Below are positions 8,008 to 15,630 of a stretch of 64,000 nt of DNA, one piece after another. Each line of letters begins with the position of its first letter. Position 1 is the stretch's first letter. The notes beneath the pieces are model-generated. The model was not told the DNA's origin. It was given only the letters and a program-made list of their open reading frames with translations, and searched no databases. A program made the translations under genes and the position numbers. Location of the stretch: the NCBI GenBank assembly GCA_038229415.1, contig JBBROM010000002.1:124001-188000 (forward strand), read 5' to 3'. This stretch comes from JANXUR01 sp038229415. Lineage in GTDB: Bacteria > Acidobacteriota > Terriglobia > Terriglobales > Acidobacteriaceae.

Positions 8008-10819
8008 GAGCCGCCTTCCTTACTGCGGGAAAGTCGAGGTGGAAAGCCGTGCCCGAACCGGGATTGCTTTCCACACGAATCTTGCCCGCATGTTCCTGAA
8101 TAATGCCGTAGGTTACGGCGAGGCCCAACCCGGTGCCGCGGGGCTGACCTTCGCTGGAACCGTTCTTGGTGGTGAAAAATGGATCGTAAATGCGCGCCAG
8201 ATGCTCGGGCGCAATGCCTGAGCCAGTGTCGGAGATGATGGCTTGTACCGAGTCGCCGCCACGGGTGGTAACGTGCAATGTTCCGCCGTTGGGCATGGCG
8301 TCGCGGGCATTCAAAATCAGGTTGAGAAACACCTGCTGCAAGCGGCCGGTGTTGCCGAAGATAGGCGGCAGCTCGGGAGCCAGATCTTGCACTACGGTCA
8401 CCCGTGAGGCGCGCATCTGGTGTTCGAGCAAGGAGGTAGTCTCCTTCACCACGCGGTTCAGGTCTACGTCGCCGAACTCAGTGCCACCGGTGCGCGAAAA
8501 ATTAAGCAGGCTGTTGACAATCTCCGAGGCGCGGAAAGTCTGCTGAGTGATCTTTTCCAGCAGGCCCTGAATACGCTCATCGCCCTGCGACTGTTTGGTG
8601 AGCATCTGGGCATAGCTGGAGATGACGGCGAGTGGCGTGTTCACTTCGTGAGCGACGCCTGCGGCCAACAGACCGATGGAGGAGAGCTTGTCTGCTTGTG
8701 CGACTTGCGCTTCCAGCTCAAGCCGCTCGCTGATGTCGTCGAGGATGATGAGGCGACCGATGACCTTGAAGTCACGCGCCACCAGCGGGGCAATCGCCAC
8801 GTTGGTGATGCGGGTTTCGCCCGTGGGCGTGCCCAGCCGGAACTTGTACAGGTTGTGGATGCCCTGACCGAGGCTCACCCGGCGGAACTCGTCGGCGAAC
8901 GCGGATGGAAAGACGTCGCTCAGCTTGCGTCCGATGGCTTGGGCGCGAGGCAGAGCGTACATCACTTCCATCTGCGAGTTCCACGATTCGATCTTGTCGT
9001 CGAGATCCACGGCGAGTACGCCGATGCTGATGGATTCGACGATGTTCTCGTTGAACTCCTTCAGCCGTTCGTTCTCTTCCGCCTTACGTTGCAGCGAGGA
9101 ATACAGTTGCGCGTTTTGAATGGCGATGCCTATGTAGCCCGCAAGAGTTTCCAACAGTTGGACATCTTCACTGGAAAGGAAATCGCCTTCGCGGGTTTTG
9201 CCGAGTCCGAGGAAGGCCACCGGACGGTGCTGCGCGCGGCAGGGAATGTAATAGTTCAGGTCAAGCCGAGCGATGGCGTCACGGGCTGCGTTCGACTCAC
9301 GGACTGCCTGATGGGTGTTGTCGTAGAAGATGTGGCCGACTTCACCTTCCACCCGGCTGCGGGTCAGGAAGCTCAAGTCGAGCCCATCCTGCTTAGGGAT
9401 GCCGAACGACGTGGCGAGGCGAACCGAGTCGTCCTCGGCGCAGAGGAACAGCGCCGCCCGATCCACCATCAACGCCCGACCCATGTAGTCCACCACTGAA
9501 TTGAGCATGTTGTCGAGGTCGGTTTCGGCGCTCAGGTCGCGGCCAAAGGTGATCAGAGTCTGGCGATAGTCGTAGCGCTGGCGGTAGAAGGAGCGGTCAA
9601 TTTTTTCGGTGATCCAGTTCTTGAGCGGATCGAATACCAACGCCGTAATGGCGATGGCGGCGATGAGTCCAATTTGGCCCGCGCCCGGCACCGAGGCGTG
9701 GACGACTTCGGCGATCATGGCGATGCCCGCAAAATAAACGCCAGCAATGGCTGCTGCGGCGAGCGTGTATGCCATGCCGCGCTTGAAGATCAGGTCTACG
9801 TCCATCAGGCGGTAGCGGAAGATGGCGTAGCCAAAGGTGAGGGGCAGCAGGCCGAGCGCGACCACGGCGAGCTTCATCAGCCCCAGCGGCGTCCAGCCCA
9901 TCACGTAAGGCAGCACGTAGAAGAGCGTGAATGGAGCAATCGCCAGCGTGGTGCCACGGGTGACCCACTTCATCTGCTGCCGTAGAACGACGTTGGTGGC
10001 GCGGTTGTACTGCCTCACCAGAATCCATGCCGCGAGGATGAAGTACGCAGCCAGATAGCTCATCTGGACGCGGTCAAGGTTCCAGCGCAACTGTTCACTG
10101 GCAGCCAGCCATTCGAGGGCTGCGATTTGTACGCCCAGCAGAATGGCACCCGGAAGGTAGATCATGAACGGCAACCAGCGGCTGCGATCGAGCGCGGGAT
10201 GGCGCTCGGGGAAGGTCAGCACAAAGTGCAAGAACAAGGCCGGTTGCAGCACCCACGCCACTACATTGGACCAATAGATGGTCCAGTCGAAGAAGTTCAG
10301 CTTGCCAGTGAATTTGAAGGCGTAAAAGATGAACGAGACTAGGCAGAACGAGAAAAAATGAGTCGAGCGATACGACGTCCAGCGGCGCAGCAGGACGTAA
10401 AGCCCAATCCCTAGGTAGATGAGTGCGATGCCGCGCAGCCACTGGTTCAGCGAGCGGTCGGTGGGCTCCAGAATTACCACTGAATCCAGCGCAACACCGC
10501 CCCGGCGCAGCGAGTACTTGGTCTTGGAATAGAGTCCGGCGGAGAAGAGCTGCCGGGTGAGGGAAGCGACGGAACGGACTTCCTCATCGTTGACGGCGGC
10601 GAGGGTGTCACCGACCTTGATGCCGGAGCGCTGCGCCGGGCTGCCGTCGCGAACGCGCTCGGCTACCAGAGCGTCCTTCTGCTCGACCCACCAGGCGCCG
10701 TCATAAGGAATCTGAAATTTGGGTTCCACCGCAAAGTTGAACGCGCCCAGAGTGACAGCGGCGGCGGTCAACAGCACTAGGAACCAGGCGGTTAGCCGAG
10801 TTTGAAGCTCCTTGTTCAT
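8000..10819 (-). CDS. membrane sensor histidine kinase with PDZ-like, multi-TM, GAF and PAS regions
   Basis: The architecture, from the N terminus, is as follows. One membrane segment lies at about 8-28. A periplasmic PDZ-like domain (about 45-110, DGSPAQRSGIKVGDTLAAVND) follows, then a bundle of about eight membrane helices (about 125-385). Next come a GAF domain (about 430-590) and a PAS domain (about 600-700, SIGVLAVDLDDKIESWNSQME). A HisKA H-box GLLAAGVAHEVNTPLA and an HATPase domain with N-box NLILNARDAM, DTGSGI and GTGLGLAV end the protein. It phosphorylates the adjacent NtrC-type regulator. I chose ATG 10819 (939 aa) because it begins MNKELQTRL just before the first membrane segment; the frame is open to 10870. 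No clear ribosome site was seen. Confidence 0.92.
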   Translation of the reverse strand: MNKELQTRLTAWFLVLLTAAAVTLGAFNFAVEPKFQIPYDGAWWVEQKDALVAERVRDGSPAQRSGIKVGDTLAAVNDEEVRSVASLTRQLFSAGLYSKTKYSLRRGGVALDSVVILEPTDRSLNQWLRGIALIYLGIGLYVLLRRWTSYRSTHFFSFCLVSFIFYAFKFTGKLNFFDWTIYWSNVVAWVLQPALFLHFVLTFPERHPALDRSRWLPFMIYLPGAILLGVQIAALEWLAASEQLRWNLDRVQMSYLAAYFILAAWILVRQYNRATNVVLRQQMKWVTRGTTLAIAPFTLFYVLPYVMGWTPLGLMKLAVVALGLLPLTFGYAIFRYRLMDVDLIFKRGMAYTLAAAAIAGVYFAGIAMIAEVVHASVPGAGQIGLIAAIAITALVFDPLKNWITEKIDRSFYRQRYDYRQTLITFGRDLSAETDLDNMLNSVVDYMGRALMVDRAALFLCAEDDSVRLATSFGIPKQDGLDLSFLTRSRVEGEVGHIFYDNTHQAVRESNAARDAIARLDLNYYIPCRAQHRPVAFLGLGKTREGDFLSSEDVQLLETLAGYIGIAIQNAQLYSSLQRKAEENERLKEFNENIVESISIGVLAVDLDDKIESWNSQMEVMYALPRAQAIGRKLSDVFPSAFADEFRRVSLGQGIHNLYKFRLGTPTGETRITNVAIAPLVARDFKVIGRLIILDDISERLELEAQVAQADKLSSIGLLAAGVAHEVNTPLAVISSYAQMLTKQSQGDERIQGLLEKITQQTFRASEIVNSLLNFSRTGGTEFGDVDLNRVVKETTSLLEHQMRASRVTVVQDLAPELPPIFGNTGRLQQVFLNLILNARDAMPNGGTLHVTTRGGDSVQAIISDTGSGIAPEHLARIYDPFFTTKNGSSEGQPRGTGLGLAVTYGIIQEHAGKIRVESNPGSGTAFHLDFPAVRKAAHV

Positions 10820-11112
10820 CGCGGCATTCAGCACAACAGAGTTTCGCTTGCACGGTGGAGACAGTTGCACACTTGCGATGCAAGTCTGAGGCCAACGGAG
10901 CCGTCGTACTAAACTCTCTAAATAACTGCAATAAATAGGCTTAGCAACAGAGTGTTTCCATAATAGAACACTATATATGAAAAAACATAGATAACAAACT
11001 GATAACTGGAGGGTGAGTGCAGATTTTTGTATCCCGCAAAGTCTCGCGGCAGCATCCGTTTGCGTGAGTCGCCAGCGGAGCAGTGCTGCCCTAAGCTAAA
11101 ATCAAGCTAACC
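10820..11112. promoter_or_regulatory. divergent intergenic region, AT-rich, likely promoters
   Basis: About 290 bases separate the minus-strand kinase gene from the plus-strand transaminase gene. The stretch 10915-11010 is strikingly AT-rich for this window and holds several TATAAT-like hexamers on both strands, including TATTAT read on the minus strand near 10967. I could not assign a convincing -35/-10 pair. No small ORF or RNA gene was recognised. Confidence 0.35.
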
Positions 11113-12324
11113 ATGAACCGATTTGAACAAATTGCCGAACTGGAAAGCCGTTACCTGATTCCCACCTATGCCCGTTACCCGCTCCTTATCGAGCGGGGCA
11201 AGGGCGTGTACATTTTCGACGACAAGGGAAACCGTTACATTGACTTTATCGGCGGCATCGGCGTGAACGCGCTGGGGCACGCCCATCCGCGGATGCTCCG
11301 TGCGATGCGAGAGCAGGCGGCCAAGGTTGTCCACACCTCCAACCTGTACTACAGCGAATATCAGGGATTGCTGGCGCAGAAACTGGCCGGGCTTTCGGGG
11401 CTCGACCGGGCATTCTTCTCGAACAGCGGAACGGAAGCAATCGAGGGTGCACTGAAGCTGGCGCGATTGGCCGGTCATCGCGCGGGCGGCGAGGGGAAGT
11501 ACCGAGTCGTCGCGCTGAAAGGCTCGTATCACGGGCGCTCGTATGGTGCCATGTCCATGACCGGACAGGGTAAGTATCAGGAGGGTTTCGAGCCGTTGCT
11601 TACGGGCGTGACCCACGTTGAGCGGAACGACTTGGAAGGTCTGCGCGCGGCGGTGAACGGCCAGACCTGCGCCATCATCATGGAGCCCATCTTCGGCGAG
11701 GGCGGCATTCGCGAGTGCTCGCCGGAATTCTTGCGCGAAGCGCGCGCTTTGGCCACCGAGCATCGGGCGGCACTTATCTTTGACGAAATTCAGTGCGGTT
11801 TGGGCCGCACTGGCAAGATGTTCGCCTATCAGCGGGCTGGGGTTACGCCCGACATCCTGGCGATTGCCAAGCCGATTGCTGGCGGGGTGCCGCTCGGCGC
11901 TTTTCTGGCTACGGAAGAATTTTCTTCCGCGATTCATGCCGGGCAGCACGGCTCCACCTTTGGCGGTGGCCCGCTTGCGTGCCGTCTGGCGCTGGAGTAC
12001 TTGAGCATCGTAGAGGACGACGGCTTGCTGGCCCGTGCAGCGGCGATTGGTGAGTACCTACAGGCACAGTTCCGTGAGCTGGCCAGGAGCCGCACCGCGA
12101 TTAGCGAGGTGCGTGGAGCGGGCTGTATGCAGGCCATAGAGCTGGACTTTCCGGCGCGTCCGCTGGTCGAAGAGGGAATTATCGCTGGGGTGCTGTTCAA
12201 CGTCACCCAGGATGTGGTGATTCGGCTGCTCCCCGCCTATATTTTGGAAGAAAAGCACGTGGATAAACTGGTGCGCGTACTCAAGAAATTGCTGGGCAAG
12301 AAGCGCGCCAAAGTTTCCAAGTAG
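11113..12324 (+). CDS. argD: class III PLP aminotransferase, acetylornithine aminotransferase-like
   Basis: This PLP enzyme most likely makes or uses N-acetylornithine in arginine biosynthesis. It has IDFIGGIGVNALGHAHP, the phosphate-binding SNSGTEAIEGALKLAR, SYHGRSYGAMSMTG, EPIFGEGGI, FDEIQCGLGRTG and the PLP lysine, Lys253, in ILAIAKPIAGGVPLGA. The 403-residue length fits. KPIAGG in place of the usual KGLGGG of ArgD means that related activities (ornithine, GABA or other omega-transaminase) remain possible. No other arg gene lies beside it. It is followed by a hairpin at 12346-12365. Confidence 0.85.
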   Translation: MNRFEQIAELESRYLIPTYARYPLLIERGKGVYIFDDKGNRYIDFIGGIGVNALGHAHPRMLRAMREQAAKVVHTSNLYYSEYQGLLAQKLAGLSGLDRAFFSNSGTEAIEGALKLARLAGHRAGGEGKYRVVALKGSYHGRSYGAMSMTGQGKYQEGFEPLLTGVTHVERNDLEGLRAAVNGQTCAIIMEPIFGEGGIRECSPEFLREARALATEHRAALIFDEIQCGLGRTGKMFAYQRAGVTPDILAIAKPIAGGVPLGAFLATEEFSSAIHAGQHGSTFGGGPLACRLALEYLSIVEDDGLLARAAAIGEYLQAQFRELARSRTAISEVRGAGCMQAIELDFPARPLVEEGIIAGVLFNVTQDVVIRLLPAYILEEKHVDKLVRVLKKLLGKKRAKVSK

Positions 12325-12345
12325 CAGCAATACCACATAAAAATT

Positions 12346-12365
12346 GGGGAGCCTTGCGGCTCCCC
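12346..12365 (+). terminator. hairpin after the transaminase gene
   Basis: A perfect 8-bp GC-rich stem (GGGGAGCC / GGCTCCCC) with a TTGC loop starts 22 bases after the stop codon. It is preceded by A-rich sequence but lacks a T-run, so it is a probable rather than certain intrinsic terminator. Confidence 0.55.
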
Positions 12366-12406
12366 GTCAACAGAAGCGAGTTAGGGTAATAGTTGGATAG
12401 AGGCCG

Positions 12407-13357
12407 ATGCGCCCCGAAAAGTTGCCTGCGGACTCCCCTTTAGGCGTTACCGACCCGGTCGAAGCCAGCCGTCTGTTGGCACCTACGCCACCGTGGCCCA
12501 CCAAGGAGCATTGGGTGGAGGTCGAAGGCATTCGTCACCGCTACCTGGAAGGTGGGGAGGGTCGGCCCCTGATTTTTCTGCATGGGCTGCTGGGGTATTC
12601 GTTTTCCTGGCGATTCACGCTGCCCTACTTCGCGCGTTCGTTTCGAGTGATTGCCCCCGACTTGCCGGGCAGTGGATTCTCGGAGCGCAAGGCTTTACAC
12701 GACGCCTCTCTGCAAGGCATGGCGAGCCTCACGCTGAAGTTTCTGGAATGCATTGGGGTGCAAGACTTTGACCTTGTGGCGACCTCCCATGGTGGCGGCG
12801 TCGCCATGATGATGGCCGCGCTGGCTGCGCGTGAGGGACGCCAACGAGTGCAGCGAATGGTGCTTTCCGCGCCGATCAACCCTTGGTCGCCGGTGGGCAA
12901 GCTTCTGGCCCGCGTGTTGTCGCATCCGTTTGGGGCTTCTGCCTTTCGCCATGCTACCGGGCTTATTTACCTTCGCGGCGCGGAGTGGCTGGGCACCATG
13001 TACGGGGACGCGACGCGCATGTCTCCCGGAACCGTCGAGGGCTACCGGGCGCCGTTCCGCATTCCCGGCGGGTGGGAGAATGGGCTAGCTATCCTGAAGA
13101 CTTGGCACCAAGATCTGGCGCTGATCGAATCAGTACTGCCTGAGATTGCGGACATTCCGACTTTGTTAGTGTGGGGCAGCAAAGATAACCGTGTGGTGCC
13201 GGGGTCGGGCGTGCGCTTGCAGCGCCATCTCCACCACTGTGAGCTAGTCACGATTCCGGGCGTCGGGCATCTACCCTACGAAGAGGTTCCGGAGGAGTTC
13301 AACCGGGTGGTTGGGGATTTTCTAGGAGTTAAAAATGCCGATGCAGCCGATGCCTGA
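12407..13357 (+). CDS. alpha/beta-fold hydrolase
   Basis: A serine hydrolase of unknown substrate. It has the oxyanion-hole motif LIFLHGLLGYSFSW, the turn VIAPDLPGSGFS, the nucleophile elbow VATSHGGGVAM, an acid in LLVWGSKDNRVVP and the catalytic His in IPGVGHLPYEEVPEEF. The elbow has Thr rather than Gly at its first position (T-S-H-G-G). There is no signal peptide, and an about 45-residue N-terminal extension precedes the fold. It is spaced 47 bases from the next gene, dedA, on the same strand. Epoxide hydrolase, haloalkane dehalogenase and C-C hydrolase are all possible. Confidence 0.88.
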   Translation: MRPEKLPADSPLGVTDPVEASRLLAPTPPWPTKEHWVEVEGIRHRYLEGGEGRPLIFLHGLLGYSFSWRFTLPYFARSFRVIAPDLPGSGFSERKALHDASLQGMASLTLKFLECIGVQDFDLVATSHGGGVAMMMAALAAREGRQRVQRMVLSAPINPWSPVGKLLARVLSHPFGASAFRHATGLIYLRGAEWLGTMYGDATRMSPGTVEGYRAPFRIPGGWENGLAILKTWHQDLALIESVLPEIADIPTLLVWGSKDNRVVPGSGVRLQRHLHHCELVTIPGVGHLPYEEVPEEFNRVVGDFLGVKNADAADA

Positions 13358-13404
13358 CGCGGACGGGTGTATGCTCACTTTCCTGTAGACTCTGTGCATT
13401 CCTG

Positions 13405-14016
13405 ATGACTCACCATTTCTTTGATCACTTAATCCAATTTGTCAGCACCTACGGCTACTGGGCTGTCGCGGGTATTCTCTTGCTGGAGAATGCCGGGGTT
13501 CCAGTGCCCGGCGAAACGGTGCTGCTGGCGGCCAGTTTCGTGGCGGCGTCTTCAGGCAAGCTGCATCTGGGCTGGCTGATTCTAGTGGCGTCGCTGACTT
13601 GTACGGTTGGCGGCAGCATGGGCTACTGGGTTGGTCGTCGCGGTGGTCGGCCCCTTTTAGAGCGATACGCGCATGTGTTTCACGTCTCTGCGGCCACACT
13701 CGGCCGTGGAGAGACGTTATTCCAACGCTTTGGCAGCGCCACCGTGCTGGTGGCGCGCTTTGTGTTTGGCTTGCGGGTGTTTGCCGGCCCGTTGGCTGGA
13801 GTGATGCGGATGCCAGTGGGGCGCTTTCTGCTATGCAACTTGGTGGGCGCTACGCTGTGGAGTGCGGTGATCTGCTTCGTAGGCTACAGTTTTGGCCAGC
13901 ACTGGCATGGAATGCTGGTTTTGGTGAGAAAAATTGATGGTGTGATATTAGTGATGCTGGTTGTCGTGCTGCTAGTTCTGTGGGCGCGCCGTCGCTTTTG
14001 GAATCCAAATGAATAA
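13405..14016 (+). CDS. DedA-family membrane protein
   Basis: DedA/SNARE-associated proteins are inner-membrane proteins linked to undecaprenyl-phosphate or phospholipid translocation and envelope homeostasis. The family hallmark GVPVPGETVLLAASF near residue 30, the segment GSMGYWVGRRGGRPLLERY, the conserved arginines in VLVARFVFGLRVFAGPLAG, and NLVGATLWSAVICFVGYSFGQ are all present. There are about five hydrophobic segments and a basic C terminus (RRRFW). The 203-residue length is normal. Confidence 0.92.
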   Translation: MTHHFFDHLIQFVSTYGYWAVAGILLLENAGVPVPGETVLLAASFVAASSGKLHLGWLILVASLTCTVGGSMGYWVGRRGGRPLLERYAHVFHVSAATLGRGETLFQRFGSATVLVARFVFGLRVFAGPLAGVMRMPVGRFLLCNLVGATLWSAVICFVGYSFGQHWHGMLVLVRKIDGVILVMLVVVLLVLWARRRFWNPNE

Positions 14017-14137
14017 CCCCCCACCGGCTCAAGGTTTTCGCTGTAGTTTGGGGCGTGATATCCTGTTTTGCTAGTGGTTTTGTCACGCTGGTCAGGCTCC
14101 GGCTCGATTTTGTCTGATTGCTGATTGCCCTAGCCGT

Positions 14138-15031
14138 GTGCCGAACAACGACATGACGGGACCTCAGGAATTCGCCTTTTACGGCCTATGGATCGCGCAC
14201 CCGATCCTACAGACTCTGCTTTGCGTCACTATGATTCGCCGCAAGTTGGTTCGGCGCTGGCCCAACTTCTTCACCTACACAGCGGTGCAAATCCTCTTTT
14301 TCGCCATTGAGTTTTCCGCCAAGAAGTTCGGCACATCCGACTTTTACTTTTACGTGGCGTACTTGAGCATGACGTTTGGGGTCGCGTTTGGCTTCGCCGC
14401 CATTGAAGAAATCTACCGCGATGTGTTTCGGGTTTACGTGGCGTTGCGTGACTTGGGGACGCTTTTATTCCGTTGGGTGGGGTTGCTATTGGTTTTGGTC
14501 GCGGTTGTGGTCGCAGCCTCGGCGGGTGGCAATGGCCTCGACTGGCTGGTGAACTCGATTTTCGTGCTACAACGCAGCCTGCGAGTGATGCAGTGTGGCA
14601 TGATCCTGTTCCTGATGGTATTCATCCGGCACTTGGGCCTGACTTGGCGGAGCCGTACCTTCGGCATCGCCTTTGGCTTTGGCATTGTGGCGGTGGCCTA
14701 GATCATTGTGAGTCTGCTAGATGCCCGGGGAGGCATGGACTCCGATTTGAGTTCGCTCAGTATTGTGAATATGGCGGTGTATAACGCCGCGATTCTCACC
14801 TGGTTCGTTTATGTGCTGATGCCAGAGTCCACTCAGCGTGGAGGCTCGATGCTTAAGACGAAGCGCTGGAATCAGGAACTGGGCGAGATTCGGGCCGAAG
14901 TGTCGGGTGAAACCTTGATCCCCCGGTTCGAAAGCATCGTGGAAAAGGCCCTTGCCCGGTCTGACGACAGCGCAGAGGACACCACGTCCACGTCTTCTGG
15001 AAGCTATTACGGAATTCGGAACAGCCGCTAA
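14138..15031 (+). pseudogene. multi-pass membrane protein gene interrupted by an in-frame amber codon
   Basis: One reading frame runs from GTG 14138 to the stop at 15031 but is split by TAG at 14699-14701. The first part encodes 187 residues with about five or six hydrophobic segments (FGLWIAHP-like start, FFTYTAVQILFFAIEF, GLLLVLVAVVVAASAG, MILFLMVFIRHLGL). The frame then continues as IIVSLLDARGG with another membrane segment (AILTWFVYVLM) and a soluble tail. It resembles uncharacterised acidobacterial seven-helix membrane proteins of about 300 residues. Either a CAG or similar codon became TAG, or the base is a sequencing error. GTG 14708 just after the stop could allow re-initiation. ATG 14153 is an alternative start. 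The function is unknown. Confidence 0.7.
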
Positions 15032-15124
15032 ATTCCTATCCTCCACCCGCCCTGCTTCGTATAATCCTGCACAGGGATTGATCCCTAAAAAAATCCCAAT
15101 TTTCAGTTTCTATGGAGGTTCTTC

Positions 15125-15256
15125 GTGAACAACTTCGTGCGTTCGCTTGTCTTGCTGGTGGTGGTGATATGCGGTTATGCAGCGACGGCAGCCCCTTCGG
15201 TGCCTGCGCCGGATGGTGGCCCTATTCCTTGTCCCCCGGGCCGCAAGTGCAAGTAA
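15125..15256 (+). CDS. small secreted two-cysteine peptide, copy 1 (43 aa)
   Basis: The 43-codon ORF begins with GTG, six bases after a GGAGG ribosome site (15114-15118). Residues 1-23 form a signal peptide: a basic start, a Leu/Val core and an AATAA end. The predicted mature part of about 20 residues is proline-rich and basic: PAPDGGPIPCPPGRKCK at the end, with two cysteines five residues apart that could form a disulphide loop. A paralogue follows at 15361. The C-terminal 20 residues are identical in both, while 10 of those 20 codons differ synonymously, which shows that the peptide itself is selected. TATAAT at 15060-15065 may be its -10 box. No known family was recognised; candidates are an antimicrobial peptide, a signal peptide hormone or an envelope ligand. 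Confidence 0.8.
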   Translation: MNNFVRSLVLLVVVICGYAATAAPSVPAPDGGPIPCPPGRKCK

Positions 15257-15271
15257 CAGCCTTATCCTCCT

Positions 15272-15290
15272 CCGCAAGCATCGCTTGCGG
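15272..15290 (+). promoter_or_regulatory. inter-cistronic hairpin between the two peptide genes
   Basis: A perfect 8-bp stem (CCGCAAGC / GCTTGCGG) with an ATC loop lies 16 bases after copy 1 and 71 bases before copy 2. There is no T-run, so it is more likely an mRNA stabiliser or partial attenuator than a full terminator. The 10-base palindrome CAGGGCCCTG at 15301-15310 follows. Confidence 0.5.
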
Positions 15291-15360
15291 ACGCGGCAGC
15301 CAGGGCCCTGCAGTATGTTGCAAAGAAGTTTTGCTGTCTATCTCCCCAGGAGGCTTTACC

Positions 15361-15492
15361 ATGAAAAACACCGTGCGTTCGTTCGTTTTGCTAGCTGTTA
15401 TCCTCTGTGGTTTTGCAGCAGCCGCTGCCCCGTCCGTGCCCGCGCCTGATGGCGGCCCCATTCCGTGCCCTCCGGGCCGCAAATGCAAGTAA
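15361..15492 (+). CDS. small secreted two-cysteine peptide, copy 2 (43 aa)
   Basis: This ORF has a perfect AGGAGG (15348-15353) seven bases before ATG. The signal peptide (MKNTVRSFVLLAVILCGF, then AAAAA) differs from copy 1 at 8 of 23 positions. From Pro24 to Lys43 the two products are identical. Length and cysteine spacing are exactly conserved. The two genes form an apparent bicistron with an internal hairpin, closed by the strong hairpin at 15548-15575. The peptide carries three basic residues and one acidic residue. No maturation, export or immunity gene is adjacent, so export is probably by Sec and any immunity factor is unlinked or absent. Confidence 0.85.
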   Translation: MKNTVRSFVLLAVILCGFAAAAAPSVPAPDGGPIPCPPGRKCK

Positions 15493-15547
15493 GGCTGTTT
15501 CCGCAGTCGGTTCGATAGATTTGCAATTCAGTCCTAAGCCGGAGTAA

Positions 15548-15575
15548 GGGCTGACGCGCGCCATCGCGTCAGCCC
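15548..15575. terminator. strong hairpin between convergent genes
   Basis: An 11-bp perfect stem (GGGCTGACGCG / CGCGTCAGCCC) closes a six-base loop. It lies 56 bases after peptide copy 2 and 56 bases before the end of the convergent YyaL-like gene, so it can serve both strands. There is no T-run. Confidence 0.65.
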
Positions 15576-15630
15576 GCTGGCGAAGTGTGTGTAATTCCTC
15601 GAGGACTGACCAACCCTCGATTGTTGGCGG

